Of a stretch of DNA of 64,000 nt, positions 10,012 to 17,831 are shown one piece after another. A model generated the notes under the pieces. That model saw only the letters and a program-made list of their open reading frames with translations. It ran no database searches and had not been told where the DNA came from. The stretch's first letter is position 1, and every line of letters starts with the position of its first letter. The DNA is from Flavobacterium sp. ALD4 (GTDB lineage: Bacteria; Bacteroidota; Bacteroidia; Flavobacteriales; Flavobacteriaceae), in NCBI RefSeq assembly GCF_002836475.1, contig NZ_PJBJ01000030.1, forward strand, positions 1 to 64,000, read 5' to 3'. The position numbers were made by a program, and so were the translations under genes.

Positions 10012-10792
10012 ATTTAGTTTCATACATAAAAGAAAGAACCGCATCGTTAAAAACATTGGGTTGTTCCACATTTACCACGTGACCACAGTTTGCAACAACA
10101 AACAGTTTTGATGACTTATAATGACTGTCGACCACTTTTCTCACTGATGGTAAAAACATATAATCTTCTTCACCCATAACATAAAGCGTAGGAATATTTA
10201 ACTCGCTCTGGCGAAACCACTTAAGAATAGGATTAATTTCAGCTGTCAGTTTGAACCATTTTAAAAATTCTTTGTGATACAATTTTTTCGCCTCATTTAT
10301 AAAAAGAATACGAGATTGCTTGTGGTTTTTTTTGGGCATGATCACAAAGGCGAAAAATCGGTATAAAACCAAATATGGCAAAACATACTTGAACGTATTA
10401 CCCAAACGCATTAATATCTGGGAACGAAAATTCATTTTTAAGATTGCACCACCAAGTATCATGCTTTCCGCCCTATGCGGATACATTTCAGCTAGTTGTC
10501 TGATAAGAATCGTACCCAGCGAAATGCCTACAAAATGTGATTTTTCAATTTTAAGAAAATCTAATACCTCCAGAATATCATTGGCAAGAGCCGAAAAAGT
10601 ATATTTTTGTTTGAAGGCCGTTTTTAGCGACTTAGAATTCCCATGACCGCGCAAATCCAATAACAGCACATTATACCGTTTTTGAAAATCCCTGACTTGT
10701 TTGAACCATATCGATGAGCTTCCCCCTGCACCATGAACAAACGTTACCCATTTGGTACTGTTCTGATTTTCGTAAATGGTATAATTAAGCAC
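10010..10792 (-). CDS. Alpha/beta-fold hydrolase
   Basis: The product is an alpha/beta hydrolase of about 260 residues. The oxyanion-hole motif HGAGGSSSIW lies near residue 20, LLLDLRGHGNS near residue 45, the nucleophile elbow GISLGT near residue 92 (Ser in G-x-S-x-G), and an acid and His near the end (GEEDYMFLP and NCGHVVNVEQP). This order fits a cytoplasmic esterase or lyase-like hydrolase; the substrate is unknown. No in-frame ATG precedes the HGAGG motif. GTG at 10792 gives VLNYTIYENQ, which fits a normal family start, while a TTG at 10843 would add 17 residues. The start is therefore uncertain. The stop codon lies within a strong hairpin. Confidence 0.82.
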   Translation of the reverse strand: MLNYTIYENQNSTKWVTFVHGAGGSSSIWFKQVRDFQKRYNVLLLDLRGHGNSKSLKTAFKQKYTFSALANDILEVLDFLKIEKSHFVGISLGTILIRQLAEMYPHRAESMILGGAILKMNFRSQILMRLGNTFKYVLPYLVLYRFFAFVIMPKKNHKQSRILFINEAKKLYHKEFLKWFKLTAEINPILKWFRQSELNIPTLYVMGEEDYMFLPSVRKVVDSHYKSSKLFVVANCGHVVNVEQPNVFNDAVLSFMYETK

Positions 10793-10898
10793 GTCTTTTT
10801 TTTGTAAAAATAGCACTTTAATTTGAAATCCCAATCTTAACAATTTTTATTGCTCATTTTATCAGAGTATCGCGTAAATTTGCCGAAAAAATACCACC

Positions 10899-11051
10899 AT
10901 GATCGGATTACTGAAAGAGAAAAGTGAAATTGAAAAACTCCAAAAAGAATACAAAATACTTTCTGAATCAAATTTCAACACTGAAGAAACATCTCCCTCT
11001 ACAACAACCGTTTACAAAGAAGAGCTCGCCCTTGAAGAATGCGAATCATAA
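10899..11051 (+). CDS. Small 50-residue protein resembling the Lacal_2735 family
   Basis: ATG at 10899 opens a 50-codon frame ending at TAA 11049-11051. Its first half, MIGLLKEKSEIEKLQKEYKI, resembles the start of the short Bacteroidota-only Lacal_2735 family (M-F-G-L-F-K-K-K-S-x-x-E-K-L). The second half (TEETSPSTTTVYKEELALEE) is more divergent, so this may be a drifted member or one altered by an old frameshift. It is charged and probably forms one coiled helix. It starts 107 bases from the divergent hydrolase start and 296 bases before the next operon. Function is unknown. Confidence 0.5.
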   Translation: MIGLLKEKSEIEKLQKEYKILSESNFNTEETSPSTTTVYKEELALEECES

Positions 11052-11253
11052 TTCGATTAGTTTTACTTTACCGTTTAAAAAACCCTCCTAATTAGCAACT
11101 GACATAAAAACTTTAAAACAGATAATTTGTTAAGTAAGATAGTAACTTATTTATATTCAATTAGTTATTTCTTTTTTGAATTGCTTAAAAATTGCTACAG
11201 TTCCCTGTCCTGCAAACTAGGCAACACGGTCCTTTTAACCTATAATAATATTA

Positions 11254-11270
11254 TTTAGAAATATTCTAAA
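11254..11270. promoter_or_regulatory. 7-3-7 palindrome, candidate operator of the imelysin/TonB operon
   Basis: TTTAGAA-ATA-TTCTAAA is a perfect inverted repeat with a 3-base spacer. It ends seven bases before the -33 element of the DUF4856 promoter. The position and size suit a metal-dependent repressor (Fur- or DtxR-type), but the regulator is inferred. Confidence 0.5.
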
Positions 11271-11277
11271 CAAAATT

Positions 11278-11307
11278 TTGAAATTACAAAACTGTAGTAT
11301 ATATTTG
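11278..11307 (+). promoter_or_regulatory. Bacteroidota-type promoter of the DUF4856 operon
   Basis: TTG (11278-11280) and TATATTTG (11300-11307) are separated by 19 bases and match the -33/-7 architecture of Bacteroidota. The -7 box ends 39 bases before the ATG at 11347. Confidence 0.65.
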
Positions 11308-11346
11308 CGCAAAATTATTCTTATTCAATCTAAATAAACAATTATT

Positions 11347-12558
11347 ATGATACTAAAAAAGGTGCTACTCTCCACGTTATTAGTAACAGGCTTAACAATC
11401 ACTTCCTGTTCAAATGATGATATGCCCGTTCAAGACCAAACTACTAATTATACTGTTCCAGCCACTTATACTTTTGAAAGAAGCAGCAACACTACAGTGG
11501 ACTTTTCAGGACAAAGCAGTCGTTTACTAATGCTTGAAGAAATAGGAACTATAATCAAAACTGCTGCTACTAATGGAACCCAAGCTAGTCAATCAGTTTT
11601 GACCCAAATGTACTCTAACACCAACAACGCTTTTTCGAATACCGCTTTAAACACGACAGGTAAACAATTAAAAGATAAGACTGCCGCTTCTAAAGACTAC
11701 TTTCAATTATTCCTTGGTGGCGGTACAACTCTTGAAAAAGTGAGTGTTCAATCGTTCTTTGAAACTCAATTAACTTTAGCAAATAAAGCCAGTCTGGGCG
11801 CAACGGCATCAGCAGGTATGACAGGTTCTTATCTTGATGGTACCAGCAAAAGATTATTTGCTGCCAATGGGTTAGAACCACAACAAGTCTTCTTAAAAGG
11901 GATGATGGGTGCCTCTTTTATGGATCAAATTGTCAATAACTATTTAAGCAAGAACAAATTAGACGAAGGAACAAATAGAATAAACAACACTAATAAGGTT
12001 CTGGAAGATAGTAAAACCTATACTACAATGGAACATACTTGGGATGAAGCATATGGTTACATATATGGTGCGGATGGTACAAAATTCTGGAGTGATTATA
12101 TTGACGAAGTAAATGCAGATGTTGATTTCAAAACCTTAAAAGCAGTTATCAACTTAGCTTTTCGTACCGGTAGAGCAGCAATTGTAGCCAATGATTATGC
12201 TACTCGTGATACACAAATTGACATTATTAAAGCCAAAATAGCATTAGTACCAGCAGTTAGAGCCGTTTTTTATCTTCAAGAAGGAAAATCAAAATTAACT
12301 ACAGATAAAGGTGCTAAAGCTTTTCATGCCCTTTCAGAAGCATACGGTTTCATAATTTCATTACGATACACTAACAAACCAGGTACAAACAACCCTTATT
12401 TTACGAAAGCAGAAGTTGATGCTATGTTAGCCAATATGGTCAGTGGGACAAATGGACTATGGGACATTGACACCCTTGGAGCAAAATTAGACACTATATC
12501 AGTTCAAATCGCTACTAAATTTGGCTTTACAGTGACACAAGCCGCAACGGTAAATTAA
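11347..12558 (+). CDS. DUF4856 domain lipoprotein
   Basis: A 403-residue lipoprotein: the signal peptide ends in LTITSC (Cys21) followed by SNDD, and Asp residues after the Cys are common in exported surface lipoproteins of this phylum. The mature chain is a single DUF4856-type domain starting YTVPATYTFERSSNTTVDFSGQ, with YIYGADGTKFWSDYIDEVN near residue 240. It is mostly helical and ends without a sorting domain. DUF4856 has no assigned reaction; it is repeatedly found next to imelysin genes, as here. It is the first gene of a plus-strand cluster, 59 bases before the imelysin-like gene. I infer a role in metal binding or handing over a substrate at the cell surface. Confidence 0.87.
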   Translation: MILKKVLLSTLLVTGLTITSCSNDDMPVQDQTTNYTVPATYTFERSSNTTVDFSGQSSRLLMLEEIGTIIKTAATNGTQASQSVLTQMYSNTNNAFSNTALNTTGKQLKDKTAASKDYFQLFLGGGTTLEKVSVQSFFETQLTLANKASLGATASAGMTGSYLDGTSKRLFAANGLEPQQVFLKGMMGASFMDQIVNNYLSKNKLDEGTNRINNTNKVLEDSKTYTTMEHTWDEAYGYIYGADGTKFWSDYIDEVNADVDFKTLKAVINLAFRTGRAAIVANDYATRDTQIDIIKAKIALVPAVRAVFYLQEGKSKLTTDKGAKAFHALSEAYGFIISLRYTNKPGTNNPYFTKAEVDAMLANMVSGTNGLWDIDTLGAKLDTISVQIATKFGFTVTQAATVN

Positions 12559-12593
12559 TTTAGAATTAATCCAAATAAGTACAATTCATTTTG

Positions 12594-12601
12594 TATTTTT
12601 G
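12594..12601 (+). promoter_or_regulatory. Possible internal -7 box before the imelysin-like gene
   Basis: TATTTTTG matches TAnnTTTG and lies 17 bases before the ATG at 12618. No TTG is seen at the -33 distance, so this may be chance. Confidence 0.3.
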
Positions 12602-12617
12602 CAAAAAATTTTTTAAA

Positions 12618-13736
12618 ATGAAGAAACTATTCATCTTTTTTAGTGCTTTACTTACTGTCGTAGCTTGTTCTTCAAGTGATAGTAGCGAAGCTGGCATAGA
12701 CGGTAATAATTACAACAGAACCTTACTTTTGACAAACTGGGCAGACAACATTATTATCCCTAGTTATGTTAATTACAAAGTTAAAGTAGAGGTATTAGCT
12801 ACGAACATCAATACGTTCAATAGTGCTCCTACTGAAATTAACCTTCAAGCGCTAAGAGCCTCATGGATTGAAGCCTATAAAGCGTATCAATATGTTGCCA
12901 TTTACAATTTTGGTAAATCAGAGGAGCTTTACTTAAAAGAGACTGCTAACACCTACCCTACTAATGCATCTGGCATAGAGGCTAATGTTACTACAGGTGG
13001 ATATAATCTGGCCTTATTATCACAGTTTGACAAGCAAGGTTTCCCTGCTTTGGATTATTTGATCAATGGATTAAATACTACTGACGCGTTAATCGTCACT
13101 CGCTATACTACTAATGTAAATGCTGCAAAATATAAAAAGTACTTAACAGATGTTGTTATGCGCTTAAAATCAAGTGCAGACATTGTAGTTGCGGACTGGA
13201 ATTCAGGCTATAGAAATAGTTATATTGCTAATAGTGGTACCTCTGTAGGTAGCTCAGTAAACACTACTACAAATAACTTTGTAAAGAATTTAGAGAAAAA
13301 TGTTCGTTCAGGAAAACTTGGAATTCCTGCAGGACTTTTCTCAGGTGGCGTAAAATATCCTGAGAAAGTAGAAGCTTTTTATAAAAATGATCTTTCAAAA
13401 GAGTTATTAAACACTGCCGTAAAAGCTTCTCAAGATTTCTTCAACGGAAAACATTTTAATAGTACAGCAACTGGCGAAGGTTTAGGTTCTTATCTTGATT
13501 ACCTTAAAACAATCCGTAACGGAGAGCAACTCAGTAGCATCATAAACAAACAATATGCAACTATTTTTACTGCGAATGCCACTCTAAACAATAATTTTTC
13601 AAACCAAGTTAATACTGATAATGCTAAAATGATCTTAGCTTACGATGCGTTACAGCAAAATGTAATCTACACTAAACTAGACATGATGCAAGCTTTGAAC
13701 ATTACTATTGACTACATTGATAGCGATGGTGATTGA
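12618..13736 (+). CDS. Imelysin-like lipoprotein (peptidase M75 / iron-regulated protein A family)
   Basis: A 372-residue lipoprotein with signal MKKLFIFFSALLTVVAC (Cys17). The mature part matches imelysin-like proteins: ASWIEAYKAYQYVAIYNFG near residue 90, GFPALDYLINGL near residue 150, and a second helical bundle half with SYLDYLKTIRNGEQLSS near residue 290. Imelysins were first described as insulin-cleaving peptidases and include iron-regulated outer-membrane proteins. The GxHxxE motif of the founding members is replaced by GFPALD, so peptidase activity is unlikely. The ATG at 12618 starts the signal peptide; an upstream TTG in frame lacks support. It is followed by the HTTM gene with only 2 bases between stop and start, which indicates co-transcription. 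Confidence 0.88.
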   Translation: MKKLFIFFSALLTVVACSSSDSSEAGIDGNNYNRTLLLTNWADNIIIPSYVNYKVKVEVLATNINTFNSAPTEINLQALRASWIEAYKAYQYVAIYNFGKSEELYLKETANTYPTNASGIEANVTTGGYNLALLSQFDKQGFPALDYLINGLNTTDALIVTRYTTNVNAAKYKKYLTDVVMRLKSSADIVVADWNSGYRNSYIANSGTSVGSSVNTTTNNFVKNLEKNVRSGKLGIPAGLFSGGVKYPEKVEAFYKNDLSKELLNTAVKASQDFFNGKHFNSTATGEGLGSYLDYLKTIRNGEQLSSIINKQYATIFTANATLNNNFSNQVNTDNAKMILAYDALQQNVIYTKLDMMQALNITIDYIDSDGD

Positions 13737-13738
13737 TT

Positions 13739-15106
13739 ATGAATAAGCAAATCCAAAAATATCTGAATACCTATTCACATGCCTCGACGCTAGCTTTTTT
13801 CAGGCTAGCGTTTGGCTTAATGATGTTGTTTAGTTTAATTCGTTTTGCCAGTTACGGATGGATTAAGAAGTTTTATATTGATCCGCAATTTCATTTTACT
13901 TATTATGGATTTCAATGGGTAAAACCCATAGGAAACTATACCTATTTACTTTTTATCATTGCCGGACTTGCTGCTTTTTTTATCGCAATAGGGTACAAAT
14001 ACAAATGGGCGGCTTTTGCCTTTTTCTTGAGTTTTACCTACATAGAACTTATGGACAAAACCACCTATCTGAATCATTATTATTTCATCACTATAATCAG
14101 TTTTGTATTGGTGTTTTTACCAGCAAACTGTTATTTTTCGGTCGACGCATATACCAAGGAAAAAATACGATTCCAGAAAATACCACGATGGAATATTGAT
14201 ATTCTAAAATTACTACTGGCTATTGTCTATTTCTATGCTGGTTTAGCAAAACTGAACTCGGACTGGCTATTGGAAGCGATGCCTCTTAAAGTTTGGTTAC
14301 CCAACAATTCTAATCTGCCATTAATAGGCACATTATTAAATGAAAACTGGGTACATTATGTTTTTAGCTGGACTGGAGCCATCTACGATCTTGGCATTGT
14401 TTTTTTATTACTTTACAAAAGAACCCGCCTATTCGGTTTTATCTTAGTTGTTGTATTTCATATTTTAACTAAAATATTATTCCCAATTGGAGTGTTCCCT
14501 TATATAATGATTATCAGCTCCTTAATTTTCTTTGATGCCAGTTTCCATAAAAGCGCCTTATCTCTTTTAGGAAAATGTTGTTCTATTCCCTTATTATTAT
14601 TCGAAAACGGAAAAGAAAAAGTACAACACTATAACTCGGTATATAAAACCAAAATACTATTTATAAGCTGCTTTATTGCGTTTCAGCTATTGTTTCCATT
14701 TCGCTATTTATGCTACCCAAATGAGTTGTTTTGGACCGAAGAAGGTTTCCGATTCTCTTGGCGCGTTATGTTGATGGAAAAAGCGGGATATGCAACATTT
14801 AAAGTTAAAGATGCTCTTACTAAGAAAGAAATCACCATCAACAACAGTCACTTTTTGACTACATTTCAAGAAAAACAAATGGCGTTCCAGCCTGATTTCA
14901 TTTTGGAATATGCCCATTATTTACATGAACATTACAAAAAACAAGGATTTACTAATCCAGAAGTTTACGTAGAAAGCTACGTAGCGCTGAACGGAAGATT
15001 AAGCCAAAAATACATAGACCCAAAAACGAACCTAATAAACGAAAATGAAAATTTCAAACACAAAACTTGGATACTGCCTTTCAACGACACAATTAAGGGG
15101 TTTTAG
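13739..15106 (+). CDS. HTTM domain multi-pass membrane protein
   Basis: A 455-residue inner-membrane protein of the HTTM family, which shares its fold with the membrane part of vitamin K-dependent gamma-carboxylase. Recognisable parts are ASTLAFFRLAFGLMMLFSLI near residue 18, a GWIKKFYIDPQFHFTYYGFQ segment after it, KLLLAIVYFYAGLAKLNSDW near residue 158 and the strongly hydrophobic FGFILVVVFHILTKILFPIG near 235. The last 110 residues are polar, beginning after a final membrane span near 330. Its reaction is unknown; in this cluster it could modify or anchor the partner lipoproteins, which is inference. ATG 13739 follows the imelysin stop by 2 bases, and its 3' end overlaps the receptor gene by 62 bases. 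Confidence 0.85.
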   Translation: MNKQIQKYLNTYSHASTLAFFRLAFGLMMLFSLIRFASYGWIKKFYIDPQFHFTYYGFQWVKPIGNYTYLLFIIAGLAAFFIAIGYKYKWAAFAFFLSFTYIELMDKTTYLNHYYFITIISFVLVFLPANCYFSVDAYTKEKIRFQKIPRWNIDILKLLLAIVYFYAGLAKLNSDWLLEAMPLKVWLPNNSNLPLIGTLLNENWVHYVFSWTGAIYDLGIVFLLLYKRTRLFGFILVVVFHILTKILFPIGVFPYIMIISSLIFFDASFHKSALSLLGKCCSIPLLLFENGKEKVQHYNSVYKTKILFISCFIAFQLLFPFRYLCYPNELFWTEEGFRFSWRVMLMEKAGYATFKVKDALTKKEITINNSHFLTTFQEKQMAFQPDFILEYAHYLHEHYKKQGFTNPEVYVESYVALNGRLSQKYIDPKTNLINENENFKHKTWILPFNDTIKGF

Positions 15107-17522
15107 TGTCTTCTTTCTCTTATTGTTTTCTTTAGGTAGTATAGCCCAAAATAAAATTGCAGGTGTGATTACCGATGGAGACGGACAAAAATTAACGACT
15201 GTAGAAGTCTACAATAAGACAACCAACATCAAAGTATTTACCGATGCTGCTGGCGCTTTTGAATTTGATTTAAAAAAATCAGGAAGCTTCGATTTTGTTT
15301 TCTTCAAAGAAGGCTACTCCATTGTAGAACAAAACAACATTACAACCGGCAGCACCCTAACGATTGCGCTGAAGAAAATCATAAACCTATCTGAAGTAAT
15401 CATTAGGAAGCAAAATGCTAAAATATTTGCGCTCCATAAACTGAAAGATATTGAAGGAACTGCAATCTACGCTGGTAAAAAGACCGAAGTCGTATCTGTA
15501 AATAAATTGACAGCTAATAAAGCAACCAATAATGCCCGACAAATATTTGCTCAAGTAGTTGGGCTGACAATTAACGAAAGTTCCGATGGGGGATTGCAAC
15601 TCAGCATAGGCGGCCGCGGCTTAGACCCTAACAGAACTTCAAATTTTAATACTCGTCAAAACGGTTACGATATTAGCGCCGATGTTTTAGGGTATCCTGA
15701 AAGTTATTATGCCACTCCTACCGAAGCTTTAGAAGAAATACAAGTAATTCGTGGAGCCGCCTCTTTGCAATACGGTACACAATTTGGAGGATTAGTGAAC
15801 TTTAAGATAAAATCACCGACTAAAAAACCTTTTGAATTTACATCTAGAAACACCATAGGTTCTTACGGTTTGTTTACCAATTTCACATCTGTTAGTGGAA
15901 CAAACAAAAAATTCAGTTACTACAGTTTTTACAATTACAAACAAGGAAATGGTTTTAGACCCAACTCCGATTTTGAAAGCAAAAATTATTTTGCCAATTT
16001 GAACTATCAATTGAATGACAAAACTTCTTTGCATTTTGATTATACTTATTTTAATTACCTAGCACAACAGGCAGGCGGATTAACGGATGTCATGTTCAAC
16101 CAAAACCCGACACAGAGCAATAGATCTAGAAACTGGTTTGCAGTAGATTGGAATTTATTTGCCTTAAAATTAGAGCATAAATTCAATAACGATGCTGATT
16201 TCTCTTTACAGTTATTTGGCTTAAATGCTAATAGAAAATCGATAGGATATCGCTCAAACCGTGTTTCAAGTCCTGATACAGAGAGAACTATTAGGGATTT
16301 AATTGTAGGGGATTTTGTGAACTGGGGAGCCGAAGCCCGTTATTTAAAACGATACAACATAAATGACAACAGAAGCGCCTTTTTAATTGGAGCCAAATAC
16401 TACCAATCGCAAAACACCGGACTGCAAGGGCCAGGAAGCTCGGGTAGTGATGCCAATTTTAATTTGGCTAACAACGAATTCCCTTTTTATGCCAATCAAT
16501 CGGATTATACGTTCCCAAACTTAAATTTTGCTGTTTTTGGAGAGAATATTTTCAAAATCACTTCAAACTTTTCTATTACCCCCGGTTTTAGATTTGAAAA
16601 AATACGCACCCAAGCAGAAGGGTATTACCGAAAAATAAACCTGGACTTAGCCGGAAATGTAATCCTTGATGAAAACCAGCAAGAGAATAATGTCAAAGAC
16701 AGGAATTTTGTATTATTAGGTGTTGGATTGAGCTACAAACCGCAGAACCAAATTGAGTTATACGGAAATGTGTCTCAAAATTACCGTTCAGTGACTTTTA
16801 ATGATATCCGTACCGTTAGTCCAAGTAGCGTAATTGACCCCAACATATCCGATGAAAAAGGATTTACTTCAGACATTGGTATACGTGGACAATTGGGAGA
16901 CAAAGTAACCTTTGACGCTAGTGTCTACGGTTTATATTACAATGATAAGATTGGGGAGTATGAAACCCGTAACCCAAATGGATCTGCTGCTGTAGTTCGT
17001 TACCGTTCGAATATTGGTACGGCAGTCACCTATGGTTTTGAAACCATGTTTGACTGGAGTTTAAACAGAACTTTTTTTGAACAAAAAGAAAACTTTATCT
17101 GGAATATCTTCTCTAACATTGCATTAACCGACTCACAATATTTAAAATCAGATGCTCCTAATATAGAAGGCAAAAAAGTGGAATTTGTACCTCTTTTTAA
17201 CATTAAAACAGGAACGGGAATTGGCTATAAAAACTTTATGTCTAGTCTGCAACTTACATATGTCTCCTCTCAATTTACAGAAGCTAGCAACAGCAAAATA
17301 GATAACAACGACAATACCTACGGGATATTTGGAGAAATTCCTTCTTATTATGTAGCCGATTTTTCAGCCTCATACAAGTGGAAAAAATGGAAACTGGAAG
17401 CGGGTGTAACTAACTTTACCAACAATAGCTATTTCACGAGAAGAGCTACCGGATATCCAGGACCAGGAATAATCCCCTCGGACACAAGGACATTTTATAC
17501 TACACTAGAGTTTGTATTTTAA
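15045..17522 (+). CDS. TonB-dependent outer-membrane receptor (FecA-like)
   Basis: An 825-residue receptor. After a signal peptide ending in SLGSIAQ (about residue 34) comes a carboxypeptidase-regulatory-like beta-sandwich (IAGVITDGDGQKLTTVEVYN, 38-110). A plug domain follows with ARQIFAQVVGLTI, GGRGLDPNRTSNF and EALEEIQVIRGAASLQYGTQ (about 140-250). The 22-strand barrel ends in TLEFVF, with the terminal aromatic needed for assembly. The family imports siderophores, heme, vitamin B12 or glycans. The imelysin partner favours iron or another metal complex, which is inference. ATG 15045 is the only ATG giving a signal peptide and forces a 62-base overlap with the HTTM gene, so translation may be coupled. 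A long hairpin terminator follows. Confidence 0.92.
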   Translation: MKISNTKLGYCLSTTQLRGFSVFFLLLFSLGSIAQNKIAGVITDGDGQKLTTVEVYNKTTNIKVFTDAAGAFEFDLKKSGSFDFVFFKEGYSIVEQNNITTGSTLTIALKKIINLSEVIIRKQNAKIFALHKLKDIEGTAIYAGKKTEVVSVNKLTANKATNNARQIFAQVVGLTINESSDGGLQLSIGGRGLDPNRTSNFNTRQNGYDISADVLGYPESYYATPTEALEEIQVIRGAASLQYGTQFGGLVNFKIKSPTKKPFEFTSRNTIGSYGLFTNFTSVSGTNKKFSYYSFYNYKQGNGFRPNSDFESKNYFANLNYQLNDKTSLHFDYTYFNYLAQQAGGLTDVMFNQNPTQSNRSRNWFAVDWNLFALKLEHKFNNDADFSLQLFGLNANRKSIGYRSNRVSSPDTERTIRDLIVGDFVNWGAEARYLKRYNINDNRSAFLIGAKYYQSQNTGLQGPGSSGSDANFNLANNEFPFYANQSDYTFPNLNFAVFGENIFKITSNFSITPGFRFEKIRTQAEGYYRKINLDLAGNVILDENQQENNVKDRNFVLLGVGLSYKPQNQIELYGNVSQNYRSVTFNDIRTVSPSSVIDPNISDEKGFTSDIGIRGQLGDKVTFDASVYGLYYNDKIGEYETRNPNGSAAVVRYRSNIGTAVTYGFETMFDWSLNRTFFEQKENFIWNIFSNIALTDSQYLKSDAPNIEGKKVEFVPLFNIKTGTGIGYKNFMSSLQLTYVSSQFTEASNSKIDNNDNTYGIFGEIPSYYVADFSASYKWKKWKLEAGVTNFTNNSYFTRRATGYPGPGIIPSDTRTFYTTLEFVF

Positions 17523-17546
17523 AGGATCGAAGAAGTCATAAAATTC

Positions 17547-17599
17547 AAAACCATTTAGAAATTAAGTACTAAATCTTAATTTCTAAATGGTTTTTTTTT
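17547..17599 (+). terminator. Terminator of the imelysin/TonB operon
   Basis: A 20 bp perfect stem (17547-17566 with 17575-17594, loop of 8) is followed by a T-run to 17599. It lies 25 bases after the receptor stop codon. Confidence 0.9.
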
Positions 17600-17689
17600 A
17601 ATAGTAACAAAAGTATAATTTTAGCTTTTACGAAAGCAAAAAAACTACTTCCCTAACTCTTTGTCAATAATTAGTTTGATGAAAAACTT

Positions 17690-17807
17690 CGTCAGTTCGA
17701 GTGATGCACCGCGGCGAATTGTATCGAGAACAAAAAAGTTTTATCAAAAACGGTTCTCGATACTTTTTTTTGTGGATTCCTTTCGACAAAAAACACTCGA
17801 ACTGACG
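17690..17807. repeat. 118 bp nested palindromic element
   Basis: Outer arms CGTCAGTTCGAGTG (17690-17703) and CACTCGAACTGACG (17794-17807) are perfect complements. Inner arms GTATCGAGAAC (17721-17731) and GTTCTCGATAC (17753-17763) are also perfect. The sequence between 17704 and 17720 includes GCACCGCGGCG. The whole folds into a two-tier cruciform or hairpin. It is compatible with a MITE- or REP-like extragenic element; no transposase or target duplication was recognised. Confidence 0.8.
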
Positions 17808-17831
17808 TTTATAATAATTAGATTCAACATG

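Noticed and set aside
11052..11253. Possible riboswitch upstream of the DUF4856 operon
   Set aside because: It lies upstream of the promoter, so it is not transcribed into the leader, and no cobalamin or other aptamer core was recognised.
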